A DNA stretch of 64,000 nt. Origin: Papilionanthe hookeriana x Papilionanthe teres. Taxonomy: Eukaryota > Streptophyta > Magnoliopsida > Asparagales > Orchidaceae. The notes below the pieces were generated by a model, which was not told the DNA's origin, ran no database searches, and was given only the letters and a program-made list of their open reading frames with translations. Within the stretch, counting starts at the first letter, position 1, and every line of letters begins with the position of its first letter. This document shows, one piece after another, positions 1 through 10,429 of this stretch. A program made the translations under genes and the position numbers. Location of the stretch: contig CM040421.1 of assembly GCA_022702705.1 (NCBI GenBank), positions 54,915,740 through 54,979,739 of the forward strand. The letters are read 5' to 3'.

Positions 1-609
1 ATTCTTGTAAATAATAGATCCAATATCAATCTTTTTTATCTTCTGTATACAGTACTTCAGAATCCCTCTATCTCTAGTAACTTCGCTGTGGTGGTAAGAT
101 GGTAATAGCCTTGCAGAAATGAAATAATTCCAGACCTTTGAAGCAACATTCAAAGTGGAGGCGAGGAAATTTATTAATTATTTTTGACTTACTTTCCATT
201 CTCCTCACCCGTTAGTCAGAAAAGCAATAACTTCTCTTATATTCTCCCTTCCAGTGTCAAAGTTTTCGTACTCACACACGAATGGTTCCCGAGTCTGATA
301 TAAAGCATTGCTGCGTTGATGAGTAAACTCAACCATCTTTCCTCTAACAAGCACATACTCAGTCTCAGTCTAGGGTAAATTCGAATAGAATTCTCGAACA
401 ACTCCCATAACAGCATTCGCAGTGAAATAACAAAATCTTTCCCAGTTTCGCTTTGCAATTAATTGTTCTACAAATCTGTCAGGATTATCAAAAGCTCGAT
501 CCTGGATACACTTCTTGTTGTGAAGGATAGAGTTATAGCAAAATTGGGCTTTGATATTGACAAATCTCTCCTCATCAAAATCCAATTTCCTCTTCCCCCT
601 TGGAGCCAT
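1..609 (-). pseudogene. Env-position ORF B of element A (putative plant transposon protein), partial
   Basis: The start is ATG at 609 (MAPRGKRK); element B's homologue at 59036 begins with the same MAP. One frame can be followed to the window edge through three in-frame stops (TAG near 371, and a TGA and a TAA near 180-200). Recognisable blocks are a basic N-terminus, a W-E-R-F-C-Y segment, V-R-E-F-Y, a charged loop, and W-N-Y-F-I-S-A-R-L-L-P followed by S-E-V-T-R-D. These match the domain often annotated 'putative plant transposon protein' downstream of Athila pol. Its biochemical role is unknown; the position is that of env, but I see no signal peptide or membrane span in the visible part. 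The C-terminus is outside the window. Confidence 0.75.
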
Positions 610-1434
610 GTGAATTTCTAAAATTTGCAAGAAAATTCCAATAAATCCCAAATTCATAATGTATCAACTCCAAACACTATCTTAAATAAGTAAGAGAAAA
701 TTTCATCATGGAAATCTCAAAATCTCTCTAAAATTCCAAAAATTCCACCATAAGCAATGTGAGAGAATTCCATGGTGAAAATCCAAAAACTTTAACTTAA
801 AGTGAAGCTCTTACCAAGAGAAGTGCAAATCCAGTGTCAAAAAGCCTTGAAAACTCCTTAAATCCAGGATCTAGTAAGCCCTAGATCTTCAAAATCATGA
901 AAATGGAGGAAGAAGACGAAGTAAATGGAAATTTTGTGGGTCTCAGGGCAAAAATCGCGAAATCGAGGGACCTATTTCTGGGTTCGGGCGCCGACGGTGC
1001 TTTATTTAAATATATTGGCCAAACTCTTTGGATTTGGGTGTCGGTGGCGCCAGTCCAAAATATTTTCTGGGTCTGAAAATTTTTTCGTAATTTTGATCGT
1101 TTCGGCGTCTAGAATGATGTTAACACTTCAATAAGCATTTACATCATCCCATAAGCAATAATTAACACCATTTTTCACACAAACAATACACAATAATCTT
1201 ATATATATAAAATCCAAGTTACATCAAACACACTAAATAAGTTCATTCAAACTAACTATTCTTAGATATTTAGTGCAGCAAGTACTCTACGATAGGCAAG
1301 CACTAATATCTAAGCACACAATGAAAATAAACACATCCAAATCCAAGTTCAAAGAAAAGCAAATACTTCACAAATCAAACATAAATAAGCAAAGCAAACT
1401 AAACACACAACATACATAAGTAGAGTCCATCAAA
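610..1434 (-). other. Spacer between env-position ORFs A and B of element A
   Basis: No gene is supported here. The stretch is AT-rich apart from a GC-rich dyad block at 986-1056. On the minus strand it leads from the end of ORF A into the start of ORF B, and corresponds to 58200-59035 of element B. Confidence 0.6.
986..1056 (-). promoter_or_regulatory. GC-rich dyad block with TATA-like core upstream of ORF B (element A)
   Basis: On the minus strand the block reads TGGCGCCACCGACA, then a TATATTTAAATA stretch, then GCACCGTCGGCGCCC. The two GC-rich arms are near inverted copies flanking the TATA-like core. Similar blocks occur before ORF A of this element and before both env-position ORFs and in the LTRs of element B. 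A promoter role is inferred from the repeated position only. Confidence 0.45.
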
Positions 1435-2633
1435 TTACTCCATGTCAGTTTCAGAACTATCCTCTCTTCTAATGTCTCCAATTGATTGTTGATGCACAAA
1501 CAAGTTATAGAATGGACGAAATGGAAATTTGTCAGATGATTCCTCAGTAATCACCACGTTCTTCTTCATCAGATTGATCAATCCAATCTCAATTCGACCA
1601 CTGTGATCAAACTGCTCTTTCATTCTCTAATCTGTATGATCGAATAAATCAGAAATGTTATTGATCGAGTTCATAATGTTTTGTACCTTTTTCTCCAATT
1701 GCTTGATCCTCTGCAATATAATTTTGAAACCTTCTGGAAAGTAGGGTTGAATCAGCTGTGAAGTCTGCGTCAGTTGATTAGTAAGTAGATTCATGTCGTC
1801 TTCATCTCCAACTGTCTGGTAGTCGTAGAGATTGGTTAGATCAATAGATCTCCATGGAAGAATAACTTTTTCCCAACTTTCATATGGAACCTGTGACTGA
1901 CTACATAACAGGAATATGGTGGATGGGTGTCCAAGTCCATATTTAGATCTATGCACAATTAATCCAAGTACTGATTTCACAATAAGATTACCAATGTCAA
2001 CTGGCCTTCCAGTTTGAATGCAGAAATTCAAAATGGCGCTTTCCTTGGTCACCTTGCTTATCTTCAACATCGAAAGCAATTTTGCTGAAATGAAGTAATG
2101 CCACTGCTTCAATACTGGATTGAGAGATGCAGATGGGAAACGAATGTATCCATTCTCCCTGATTTCCCATTCCTCATTCTCATCCGTCAAATATCGATAC
2201 ACATCATTCATATTATTCTTCGTGGCATTAAAATTAGAATAATGGTAAATAGGAACATTTTCAATCATGAAGAGATCGTTGATTTATGCAGGAGTGAATT
2301 GCACGAATCTACCACGCACAAATACAAACCCTTGGTTGATCCCGTGAAGATTCACATAGAATTCTTTCACTACAGGAATAAGAACGGCGGCGGTAGTGAA
2401 ACAAAGGACTTCCCAACGTCTCTCCTTAATAATTTCTTTAGTTCTAGTTGTAGGATTATCCATACCTCAATTTATGAAGCCCCTTTCCTTGATAATCTGA
2501 CTTTTCATCATCACTTTGTTGAACAAACGTGCGCTTCAAAACTTATGAACTTCCTTTTATTGTAAATGCGAGATCGAGAGGTTTCAATGGCATAGGAAAC
2601 CATAGGAATTGAATTGGTGTTGGTGGTTTTCAT
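1435..2633 (-). pseudogene. Env-position ORF A of element A (putative plant transposon protein)
   Basis: The likely start is ATG at 2633. The N-terminal part is frameshifted near 2500-2540 and has an in-frame stop just before 2268. From 2268 to 1627 an open frame of about 213 codons holds the core domain (Y-R-Y-L-T-D-E-N, W-H-Y-F-I-S-A-K-L-L, I-L-N-F-C-I-Q-T-G-R-P-V-D-I-G), followed by a likely coiled coil (I-K-Q-L-E-K-K-V-Q-N-I). A TAG at 1627-1629 is followed in the same frame by a further 62 codons ending in an acidic tail. The arrangement of core, coiled coil, P-F-Y motif and acidic tail is shared with ORF B, so A and B look like paralogues. Function unknown. Confidence 0.75.
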
Positions 2634-2746
2634 TTTTCTAGAGTTAAGAAGTCAAAAATGGAGTTTGGGGAGTTATAAGGACGAAGATTCCACAAAAAAC
2701 TGCAAAAACTCATGTTTTGAAACTTAAAAACCGTCAAGCAGAATTT

Positions 2747-2816
2747 GGGCACCGGCGGCGCTCAAACAAATAAGTTCAGCAGGGTAAAAAAGATAGGGCG
2801 CCGACGGTGCCAGTGG
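2747..2816 (-). promoter_or_regulatory. GC-rich dyad block upstream of ORF A (element A)
   Basis: On the minus strand CACTGGCACCGTCGGCGCCC and GAGCGCCGCCGGTGCCC flank about 30 AT-rich bases. The arms are near-inverted copies, as in the block at 986-1056. The stretch lies about 115 bp before the ORF A start. Its role is inferred. Confidence 0.45.
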
Positions 2817-2980
2817 TAAAAAACTTTCACCGAAGTTTGTTTGATCCAAATTAGTCCAATATCTCAATTTGATCCATCATTTATCAACTTTTTAAGTATT
2901 TAGGAGTAATTAGGATTCATAAAAAATTATCTAAAAATCATAACTACAACAAACAAGCAAACATACCACAAAGATACATA

Positions 2981-3014
2981 TGGGTTGCCTCCTATAAAGC
3001 GCTTGGTTTAACGT
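2981..3014 (-). other. Conserved post-integrase motif (element A)
   Basis: On the minus strand ACGTTAAACCAAGCGCTT is followed by TATAGGAGGCAACCCA. Element B has nearly the same sequence at 57336-57370, in the same place after integrase, although the surrounding non-coding DNA has diverged. I recall related forms from many Athila-like elements. Function unknown. Confidence 0.6.
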
Positions 3015-3037
3015 CGTCATCCCGACAAACCATTCAG

Positions 3038-4250
3038 TTAATCAAGATGACTCAGCATTAAAACCACTTTGAAATCAGGTTGTAACCCGTCAATGTAAGG
3101 CTTTAATCGATGCCCATTAACCTTGAAAATCTTTCCAGTATTAGGATCTTTAATATCAACAGCTCCAAAAGAATGAACTTTTACAACTGTAAAAGGTCCT
3201 AACCATTTAGACTTGAGCTTTCCAGGAAATAACTTCAATTTTGTGCTGTATAATAAAACTTTTTGTCCAAAATCCAAGTTCTTTTTCAATATCTTCCAAT
3301 TATGCCATAATTTCATTTTCTCTATATAAATCCCATCATTATGATAAGATGCATTTCTAATCTCTTCCAATTCATTTAATTGAATAAATATTTTCTCTCT
3401 AGCATTTTTCAAATTAAAATTTAACTCTTTTATCACCCAATATGCTTTATGCTCCAATTCAACTGGTAAATGACAAGTCTTACCAAACACTAGTATATAA
3501 GGAGACATTCCCATAGAGGTTTTAAAAGCAGTTCTATAAGCCCATAAAGTAGTATCTAATCGAGCAGACTAATCTAAATTATGATTATCCACAATTTTCT
3601 CCAAAATTCTATTAATTTCACGATTAGATAGTTCTGCTAAACCACTAGTCTGGGGATGATAAGCAGTAGAGATTCTATGAATAATATTGTACTTCTCACT
3701 TAATCTCTTAATTTGATTATTCATGAAATGGGATCCACCATCAGTTATGATCACATCTTGGTAAAGCAACAGCTTCAATCCATTTCGAGACATAATCAAC
3801 AGAAATCAATATATATATTTCCAAATGAAGGAGTAAATGGTCTCATGAAATCTAATCCCCATTCATCAAAAATTTCAACTTCTAAATTATAATTTAGAGG
3901 CATTTCATTTCTTCTAGATATATTACATACTCTCTGACATCGATCACATGATTTAATAAATCTATAAACATCTCTAAATAGAGTAGGATAATAAAATTCA
4001 GATTGTAAAATCTTAAATTCAGTTTTATCAACACCAAAATGACCTCTAAATTTAGAATCATGACATTGTTGAATAATCAAATTTGTTTCTTCTCGTGGCA
4101 CACATTTCCTAATAATCCGATCCTTACACTGTTTATATAGATAGGGCTCATTCCAAAAATAGAATTTTGCATCATATTTAAACTTCTTTTGTTGTTGCCT
4201 TGTTAAATCAGGTGGACAATATCACTTACAATATAATTCACAATATCAGC
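3038..4250 (-). pseudogene. Integrase of element A (Athila pol)
   Basis: Three frame segments carry the domain. At 4101-3796 is the HHCC zinc region (C-H-D-S-K-F-R-G-H-F-G and C-D-R-C-Q) and the first core Asp (G-L-D-F-M). At 3799-3569 are the second core Asp (I-I-T-D-G-G-S-H-F) and the Glu region (A-E-L-S-N-R-E). At 3514-3038 is the C-terminal domain with W-L-G-P-F and G-K-I-F-K-V-N-G-H-R-L-K-P. Compared with element B about 23 codons are missing just before I-I-T-D-G-G, and the segments are in different frames, so the enzyme is dead. In an intact element it would insert the cDNA into the genome. The coding trace extends upstream to about 4250. Confidence 0.88.
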
Positions 4251-4268
4251 TTAACAAGGCAAATTTCA

Positions 4269-5768
4269 TTACATAATAGTATAAAGTTGCTCATCAGAAA
4301 AAGTTTCTATAACTTCTTTTTCAAATTCAGATAACTTATCATTTTCTATTTTGGACAAATGATCAGCTATTTGGTTATTAGTTCCCTTCCTATCAACTAT
4401 CATAAAATCAAATTCTTGCAGAAGAAGTATCCATCTAATGAGTCTAGGTTTTACATCCTTCTTTTGCATTAGATATTTGATAACTGAATGGTCTGTATGC
4501 ACAATAATTTTAGTTTCAATTAAATAAGGTCTAAATTTTTCAAAAGCAAATACTATAGCTAATAATTCTCTTTCTGTTGTGGTATAATTAATTTGAGCCT
4601 CATTAAGAGTTTTACTAGCATAGTAAATAACTTTGAAAACTTTATCATGCCTTTGCCCCAATGCTACTCCGATTGCATAATCACTAGCATCACACATCAG
4701 TTCGAATGGTTTCTCCCAATTGGGTGAAACAATTATAGGTGCGGAGAACTTTTCTTTTAAGAATTCGAATGCTCTTAAACATTCATAATTAAAATCAAAC
4801 TTTCTATCATTTTCTAAAAGTTGCCAGTAAACTCCAGCATGTCCTAAGAAACTCCTCACCTCTCTCATAGTAGTGGGTGGCGGTAATCTCTCAATCACTC
4901 TAATTTTAGCAGTGTTGAACTCCATACCATGTTCAGAAATTTTATGCCCAAGCACAATTCCTCCTGCAACCATAAATTGACATTTCTCCCAATTTAGAAC
5001 TAGATTTGTTTTCTCACAAAGCTCCAAAACTTTTGCTAAGTTTTCCAAACAAATTTTAAATGAAGTCCCGAATATAGAGAAATCATCCATAAAAAATTCT
5101 ATTCCATTATCTATCATACTACTGAAGATAGACATCATACATCTTTAAAATGTTGCAGGCGCATTACACAGTCCAAAAGGCTTTCTTCGAAAAGCAAAGG
5201 TTCCATAAGGGCTAGTAAATGTTGTCTTTTCTTGATCCTTAGGAGTAATAGGTATTTGGTGGTAACTAGTATATCCATCCAGAAAACAGTAGTACTTGTG
5301 TCCAGCAAGTCTATCTAGCATTTAATCAAGAAAAGGAAGAGGAAAGTGATCTTTTCTGGTGGTGGCATTTAATTTCCTATAGTCAATACAAATTCGCTAT
5401 CCATTAATTTGTCTTGTGGTTATAATTTCATTACTTTCATTCACTTCAACAATCACTTCTACCTTTTTCGGTATACAATGTGTTAGACTTACCCAAGCAC
5501 TATCCGAAATAGGATAAATAATTCCAGCATCCAGCCATTTTAAAATCTCTTTCTTAACTACTTCTTTCATTATAGTATTCAATCTCCTTTGCGGATCAAC
5601 TCTTGGTTTATGTTCTTCATCTAATAAAATTCTGTGCATACAAATCGAAGGACTAACTCCTTTAATATCTGCCAAAGTCCATCCAAATGCTTTCTTGTAT
5701 CTTTTTAAAGTTTCCAACAGTTTTTGTTCTTGATAATCATTTAACTCTGAAGATACTATAACTGGCAA
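4269..5768 (-). pseudogene. Reverse transcriptase and RNase H of element A (Athila pol)
   Basis: RT starts in the segment 5768-5397 (F-G-W-T-L-A-D-I-K-G, W-V-S) and continues through an in-frame stop region (5396-5139; I-D-Y-R-K-L-N, D-G-Y-T, F-G-L-C-N-A-P) to the open segment 5138-4269, which has the catalytic F-M-D-D, L-G-H-K-I and F-L-G-H. RNase H follows with M-C-D-A-S-D, T-E-R-E-L-L-A, H-T-D-H-S and N-N-Q-I-A-D-H-L-S, so all its acidic residues are present. At least three stops interrupt RT, several explained by TGG or CAG to TAG. A short deletion lies after F-L-G-H-A-G. In a live element this converts genomic RNA to cDNA. Confidence 0.9.
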
Positions 5769-5883
5769 GGTAGAAGATTCTCCTAAAACATATACTTTAA
5801 ATGATTAGGGAGAATTTTCATCTCAAGTTCAGGAGGTTTTATGATAGATGGAATTAAGCTTTTATTTCTACATTCCATAGTGT

Positions 5884-6480
5884 CTAATATTTCGAATCTC
5901 TCCTGAACATACTCCAAATATTATTCTTCTCATTATCTGAATTTTCATGATCTTTAATTTCTTCTTCAAATATTTTTTTATATTTTTCTTCTTTTTCAAA
6001 TACATTTTTGAAATGATCGTTTCTCAGATAATCACAGACCTCCATCCAAAAACATTCATTATCTTTTTTAATTGAGGGATACTTCATAGATTTTAAAATA
6101 TTAAAAGTCACCTCTTGATCATTAACTCTTATAGTTAATTCTCCTTTTTGAACATCATTTACCGCTCTTCCACTAGCAAGGAATGATCTTCCCAAAATGA
6201 TTGGAATTTCTTTATCTTCCTCCATATCGAGTACAATAAAATTCATAGGAAAGATAAATTTATCCACTTTCACTAACACAACTTTCACCACTCCTTTAGG
6301 GTAAATAATGGAACAATCGGCCAACTGAAGAGTCATAGATGTAGGAGAAATTTCTCCTATTCCCAACCTTTTGAAAGTTGATAAAGGCATAAGATTAATA
6401 CTCGCTCCCAGATCACGTAAAGCCTTTCCGAAAAAATTTTCACCTATAGCATATGGAATAGTGAAACTACCAGGATCTTT
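5884..6480 (-). pseudogene. Aspartic protease of element A (Athila pol)
   Basis: On the minus strand the retropepsin active site D-L-G-A-S-I-N-L-M lies near 6410-6440, before the open part starting at 6390 (M-P-L-S-T-F-K-R-L-G). The second-half motif I-P-I-I-L-G-R-S-F-L-A follows (the usual form is G-R-P-F-L-A). It would process the Gag-Pol polyprotein. The trailing region with many Glu and Lys residues is the linker to RT. The frame is broken upstream (about 6480-6890), where a Lys/Glu-rich Gag tail can be followed only in pieces. Confidence 0.85.
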
Positions 6481-6891
6481 AAGTTTTTGGGAAGCTTCTT
6501 CTGAATTATTGCACTACACTCTCTGCTAAGTGCAAAAGTTTCATGATCTGTAAACTTTCTTTTCTTTCTCAAAATATCCTTCATAAACTTGGCAAAGTCA
6601 GGCATCTGTTCTAATGCTTCAACAAAAGGAATATTTATCGTTAATTTCTTAAGGATTTCAAAAAATTTTCCAAATCTGTTATCTCTGTTTTGTTTCTTTA
6701 ATCTTTAAGGAAATGTAGGTGATGGTTTTTCAACAGTTTTCTTCATTGGCTTAAGAGGATAATCCAAGTCTGGATAAATCTTATTTGAACCTTTTTCAAT
6801 TTCCTCCTTCTCCTTTTCTATTTCAACTTCTTTTTGCACTCTAGTTTTTAATTATTTTATACTCCTTAATTGAATAACCTTAAGTTGTTCC

Positions 6892-8251
6892 TTATTTTTG
6901 ATCTTTTGGATTAATCTCCACATTGCTTGGAAGTGTTCCAGAAGGTCTATTATTAAGTGCAGTGAAAATATGTCCTAATTGATTTTCAATATTTTTCATA
7001 GCAACACCTTGAGCTTGTAATTGATTTCCCATATTCAGAATCATTTCTTCAGTAGACAACTTCTTACCCTTAAATTGTGGGTTACTATTGAATCCAGGGG
7101 GATAACATGGTCTAAAATTAGTATTTCCTTGATTGTTTGAATTTCCAATTGGATTCATAGAATTGTTAGCCCAGTGCGGGTTAAAATTAGCATTGCTATT
7201 ATTCCAATAGAAATTTGGGTGATTCTTCCAACTAGGATTATAATAATTCAAATAAGGATTGTTAGGTCTATTAATAGCATTTAAAGTCTCATGAGGCGTT
7301 TGAGATTCGTTATCTGTCCAAATGAATTTTCCTCCAACACTTGAGGTCGTTGAGAATAATTCATTCCATATTGATCTATTTTTTTAGAAAGGGCTGCAAT
7401 TTGAGAAACTACCATAGTCATCATATCTAAATCATGAACACTAGCTACTCTCTTAGGATTTACCCGTTCAGAGGGCCATTAAAATTATTAGTAGCAATTT
7501 CTTCAATTAGTGTGTATGCTTCATCAAAAGGTTTTGACATTAATGATCCACTAGCAGCAGCATCTATAATAGATCTCAATGATCCCACTAATCCATTATA
7601 AAATGTTTGAATTATTAACTAATTTGGTAAAGCATGATGCGGGCAGTTTCTAAGAAGATCTTTATATCTCTCCCAAGCTTAATATATTGACTCCTATTTT
7701 AACTAAAAAAAAGATGTAATATCATTTCTTAGCTTAGCAGTCTTTAATGGAGGGAAATATTTTGATATAAACTTTTGAGATAATTCTCCCCAAGTTCTAA
7801 TAGATCCAGGTGCTAACGAGTTTAACCACGCCTTAGCTTTATCCCTTAATGAGAAAGGAAAAAGTCTAAGTCTGACAGTGTCATTAGACACTCCATCATA
7901 TTTAAAAGTAGCACACAGTTCTAAAAAACTAGTGAGATGTAAATTTGGATCCTCATTAGGTGTTCCTCCGAATTGATTATTTTGTACCATTTGGATAATA
8001 ACATGTTTAAGTTCAAATGAATTAGCAGCAATATCAGGATTTTGAATAGTTATACGAATTTCATCTACTGTTGGGTTAGTATAATCTCTTAAAGGTCTTG
8101 ACAAATTTCCAATATCATTTCTCTGATTATCTTAAATATTCACCATTTCACAATGATTTTTTATTTGTTTTTGTTGTTTTCTAATCTTTCTGACAGTACC
8201 CTCTAACTCTGAATCGTAAAGCACTAAACCTATAGATCCACGACTATGCAT
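6892..8251 (-). pseudogene. Gag of element A (Athila)
   Basis: The best start is ATG at 8251 (M-H-S-R-G-S), which aligns with the Gag start of element B (M-C-S-S-G-S at 10430). A stop occurs after about 40 codons. The open part 8104-7703 holds the capsid-like gag domain (L-R-D-Y-T-N-P-T-V-D-E, L-C-A-T-F-K-Y-D-G, L-R-L-F-P-F-S-L-R-D-K-A-K-A-W-L, W-G-E-L-S-Q-K-F). Several frame breaks follow before the Asn/Pro-rich part at 7251-6892 (Y-N-P-S-W-K-N-H-P-N-F) with the N-I-E-N-Q-L-G coiled segment. I see no CCHC knuckle in it. Gag forms the particle in which reverse transcription takes place. Confidence 0.88.
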
Positions 8252-8309
8252 ATACAATAACACAAATACTTTTTTTTTACTTTTCACTTTTTAATTTAAC
8301 TTCGTTACC

Positions 8310-8327
8310 TCCCCGGCAACGGCGCCA
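8310..8327 (-). other. Primer-binding site of element A (tRNA-Asp type)
   Basis: The minus strand reads TGGCGCCGTTGCCGGGGA, complementary to the 3' end of plant tRNA-Asp including CCA. It sits 6 bases from the CA end of the LTR at 8334. The same 18 bases occur in element B at 10311-10328. Confidence 0.88.
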
Positions 8328-8333
8328 AAAACT

Positions 8334-8512
8334 TGACAACGAGAACTTTAATTTTATATAATTAAATGCAAGAGTTTGTTACCGATGTAAGAAGATTTTA
8401 AGCTTCAGCAGCGACTCCAAAAACTTGATCGTGAGGGGCTTATATATAAGTAATAATTTATGAACTCAAATTTATATATTTATAATGATTTTGTAAAGTC
8501 CACGTACTCAAT
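8334..8512 (-). repeat. Inner end of the 5' LTR of element A
   Basis: This is the LTR end next to the primer site. On the minus strand it ends in GTCA. It contains a primer-site look-alike (AGTTTTTGGAGTCGCTGCTG, about 8405-8430 region). It is cut at 8512 by the start of element B's LTR, and the rest is at 63502-64000. Confidence 0.75.
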
Positions 8513-8689
8513 TGATACACCTAAAATATATAGTATTTTTTGCACATTTTTATACCTATTTTTAATGATATTGCACTTTAATAGATAGTATTTTGTGTTT
8601 TCTTGCAGTTATGATGAAAAGAGATGGTCGATGAAAGGAGCAAAATTGGATCAAATTTGGAGCAAAAAAAAATGAAAAAACAAAAATTT

Positions 8690-8743
8690 GGCACTGGCGG
8701 CTAAGCACCGCTGGGCCGGCGCTTAGCCGCCACAGTTATAAAT
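8690..8743 (+). promoter_or_regulatory. LTR promoter module: GC dyad plus TATA box (element B 5' LTR)
   Basis: GCACTGGCGGCTAAGC and CGGCGCTTAGCCGCC form a strong dyad (GGCGGCTAAG against CTTAGCCGCC), followed by CACAG and TATAAAT at 8737-8743. The 3' LTR has the same arrangement at 61871-61925. A U3 core promoter is the simplest reading. Confidence 0.6.
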
Positions 8744-10264
8744 CGAACTTTAATTAGATTTGGTGCCAAATTCAAAAGGGAACAGATGCAACTCTTGGTG
8801 GCAACGTCCATAACTTCCTTTGGGCGGCAAATTTGAATGAAGGGGTGCGTTCCTTGGTAAATACATTTTGAAGAGACACCAAGGCACCTTTTGGTTCACT
8901 ATTTAAAGAGAGTCTTAGAAGTGAAGAAGTGAAGAATTGAATAGGCTCTTCACTGTATTTCGAAGAGAGGAATTTAGGAGATTCTTCCACTGCATTTTAA
9001 GTTTTTATTTAGAGTAGGTGTAGAGAGTAGAAAGGAGAAAAGGGTCGGAGTTAAGAGTTCTTCTCCCACTTCTTTTCTTTCTTTTAGTTTAGTTTTTATT
9101 GTAGTCTGAAGTCTGTATTCTGAGATATCAGAGTTTGAAGACTTGCTCTGAGGAGTAGTTTAGCGAAGAGTCAAAGTTTCAGAGGAACTTCCTTAGTCTT
9201 ATGGAAAGGATTTTCAGATAAGTGTTTACTTTTATTTTGTTTATCAATACTTTCTTTCGTTTATTATTTTTCTTATCGTTTTTAATTTCAAATCAATTTG
9301 TTTTTATATTTTCCCAATGCATTCTGAGTTGTTTACTTTATCTTTTTTTTCTTAAAATGGAGAAGTAATTAATTTAAAGAGAATTGTTGTGGAAAGTATC
9401 AGTGTTTAAAGTTGGAAGAAGTTGTGAAGATTGATTCTGAGAACTTTGTTTACTTTTTAATTTGGCCTGTTAAGTTGTAAAATTTCTTGAGATTATGTAA
9501 GATCCTATGCGGTATTATCTCATTAAAGTTAGTAGGAATCACATGCAATTATAGGGGTGAGAACTGTAGTCCATATAAGTGAATGTAATATTAGAAGATA
9601 TTTTTATAGAAGGGAGTAAAATTAGAGGATTTTAGAGTGACGAGGCTAAAACCCCCTAATTTGGTTTGAAGTTTTGAGTTACGTTATGAGAAGTTAGCCC
9701 CAGAGTGGTGGGAATCGAGGGAACTCTAGAGTGAGAGACTGGTATATTCCCTGCCTAACCATGTTCAAAATAATATAAATTTCAAATTAACCTATGTTCT
9801 TTATATAACCAAGTAAGGGTAAAGAACACATTTGTTTCTATTTGTCACAACAAAAATTAAATACTTCCACAACAATACTTTAAGAATTATTACTACTTCA
9901 TGAAAGGAAAGAAAAAGATATTTTAGTTAATAGTATTTTTACATCCAGTGTTATTAGTTATTGAAACCTTTACTTTCATTGCTTAGCATTTTATTAAGAA
10001 AATTTCAAAAGACAAATCAACTTTCTAAAACTTTTCAAAATCAAGACATACTTATTTCAAAAACAATTAAAGAAAGTAAAAAGATAATTTTCTAAATTCC
10101 TTTAAAGATTTTCAACTTTTCCCTGTGGGTTCGATATCTCGGGGCTTAATCAGAAAATCCTATATTACTTGATAAACGATACGTATACTTGCATAGTAAC
10201 CCATATTATAAAATCATTAATTTTCATATCTTAAATCATCAGCGCACTTATATCCGGCGGGACC

Positions 10265-10285
10265 AAGTTTTTGGCAGCCATTGCA
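10265..10285 (+). other. Primer-site look-alike inside the LTR end (element B)
   Basis: AAGTTTTTGGCAGCCATTGC resembles the true leader AAGTTTTTGGCGCCGTTGCC located 40 bases downstream. It lies within the LTR, as the 3' LTR has it too (63461-63480). Confidence 0.5.
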
Positions 10286-10310
10286 CTTGTACCAGACTGT
10301 ACCAAGTTTT

Positions 10311-10328
10311 TGGCGCCGTTGCCGGGGA
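10311..10328 (+). other. Primer-binding site of element B (tRNA-Asp type)
   Basis: TGGCGCCGTTGCCGGGGA is complementary to the 3' end of tRNA-Asp and starts six bases after the LTR end. Confidence 0.9.
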
Positions 10329-10429
10329 AAATTAATTAAATTGCATTTTAAAGAGAATTAAGAAATTATAAATTTTTACTTTTCTTTGTTTTTTTTAGTG
10401 TGTTGTGTTTTGTTTTGTTTTATTATTGT

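Larger units (their letters stand above)
2634..3037 (-). other. Spacer between integrase and ORF A of element A
   Basis: No coding sequence is evident. It contains the GC-rich dyad block at 2747-2816 and, next to integrase, the conserved GGAGGCAACCCA motif at 2981-3014. The rest is AT-rich. Confidence 0.6.
1..8512 (-). mobile_element. Element A: Athila-like Ty3/gypsy retrotransposon, partial
   Basis: On the minus strand the order is 5' LTR end, tRNA-Asp-type primer site, gag, protease, RT, RNase H, integrase and two env-position ORFs, which is the Athila layout. The 3' LTR lies beyond base 1. The 5' LTR is cut at 8512 by element B, and related LTR sequence in the same orientation resumes near 63502. 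Coding parts carry many stops and several deletions, so this is a dead copy. Assignment to Athila rests on the DLGAS protease, the FMDD RT, the primer site and the env-position ORFs. It is the outermost and therefore oldest layer of the nest seen here. Confidence 0.9.
8513..10304 (+). repeat. 5' LTR of element B
   Basis: It starts TGATACACC and most likely ends GTACCA six bases before the primer site. It lacks about 15 bp near 8862 that the 3' LTR has (CGAATCTGGACACA region). It contains a GC-rich dyad plus TATA box (8690-8743). No credible ORF was found; short open frames inside are chance. Confidence 0.9.

Noticed and set aside
1627..2565. 155-codon plus-strand frame at 2098-2565
   Set aside because: It is the antisense shadow of env-position ORF A, which has homologues in the same window.
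8772..8990. 72-codon minus-strand frame repeated at 61954-62187
   Set aside because: It is found in both LTRs of element B because they are copies, and has no coding signature.
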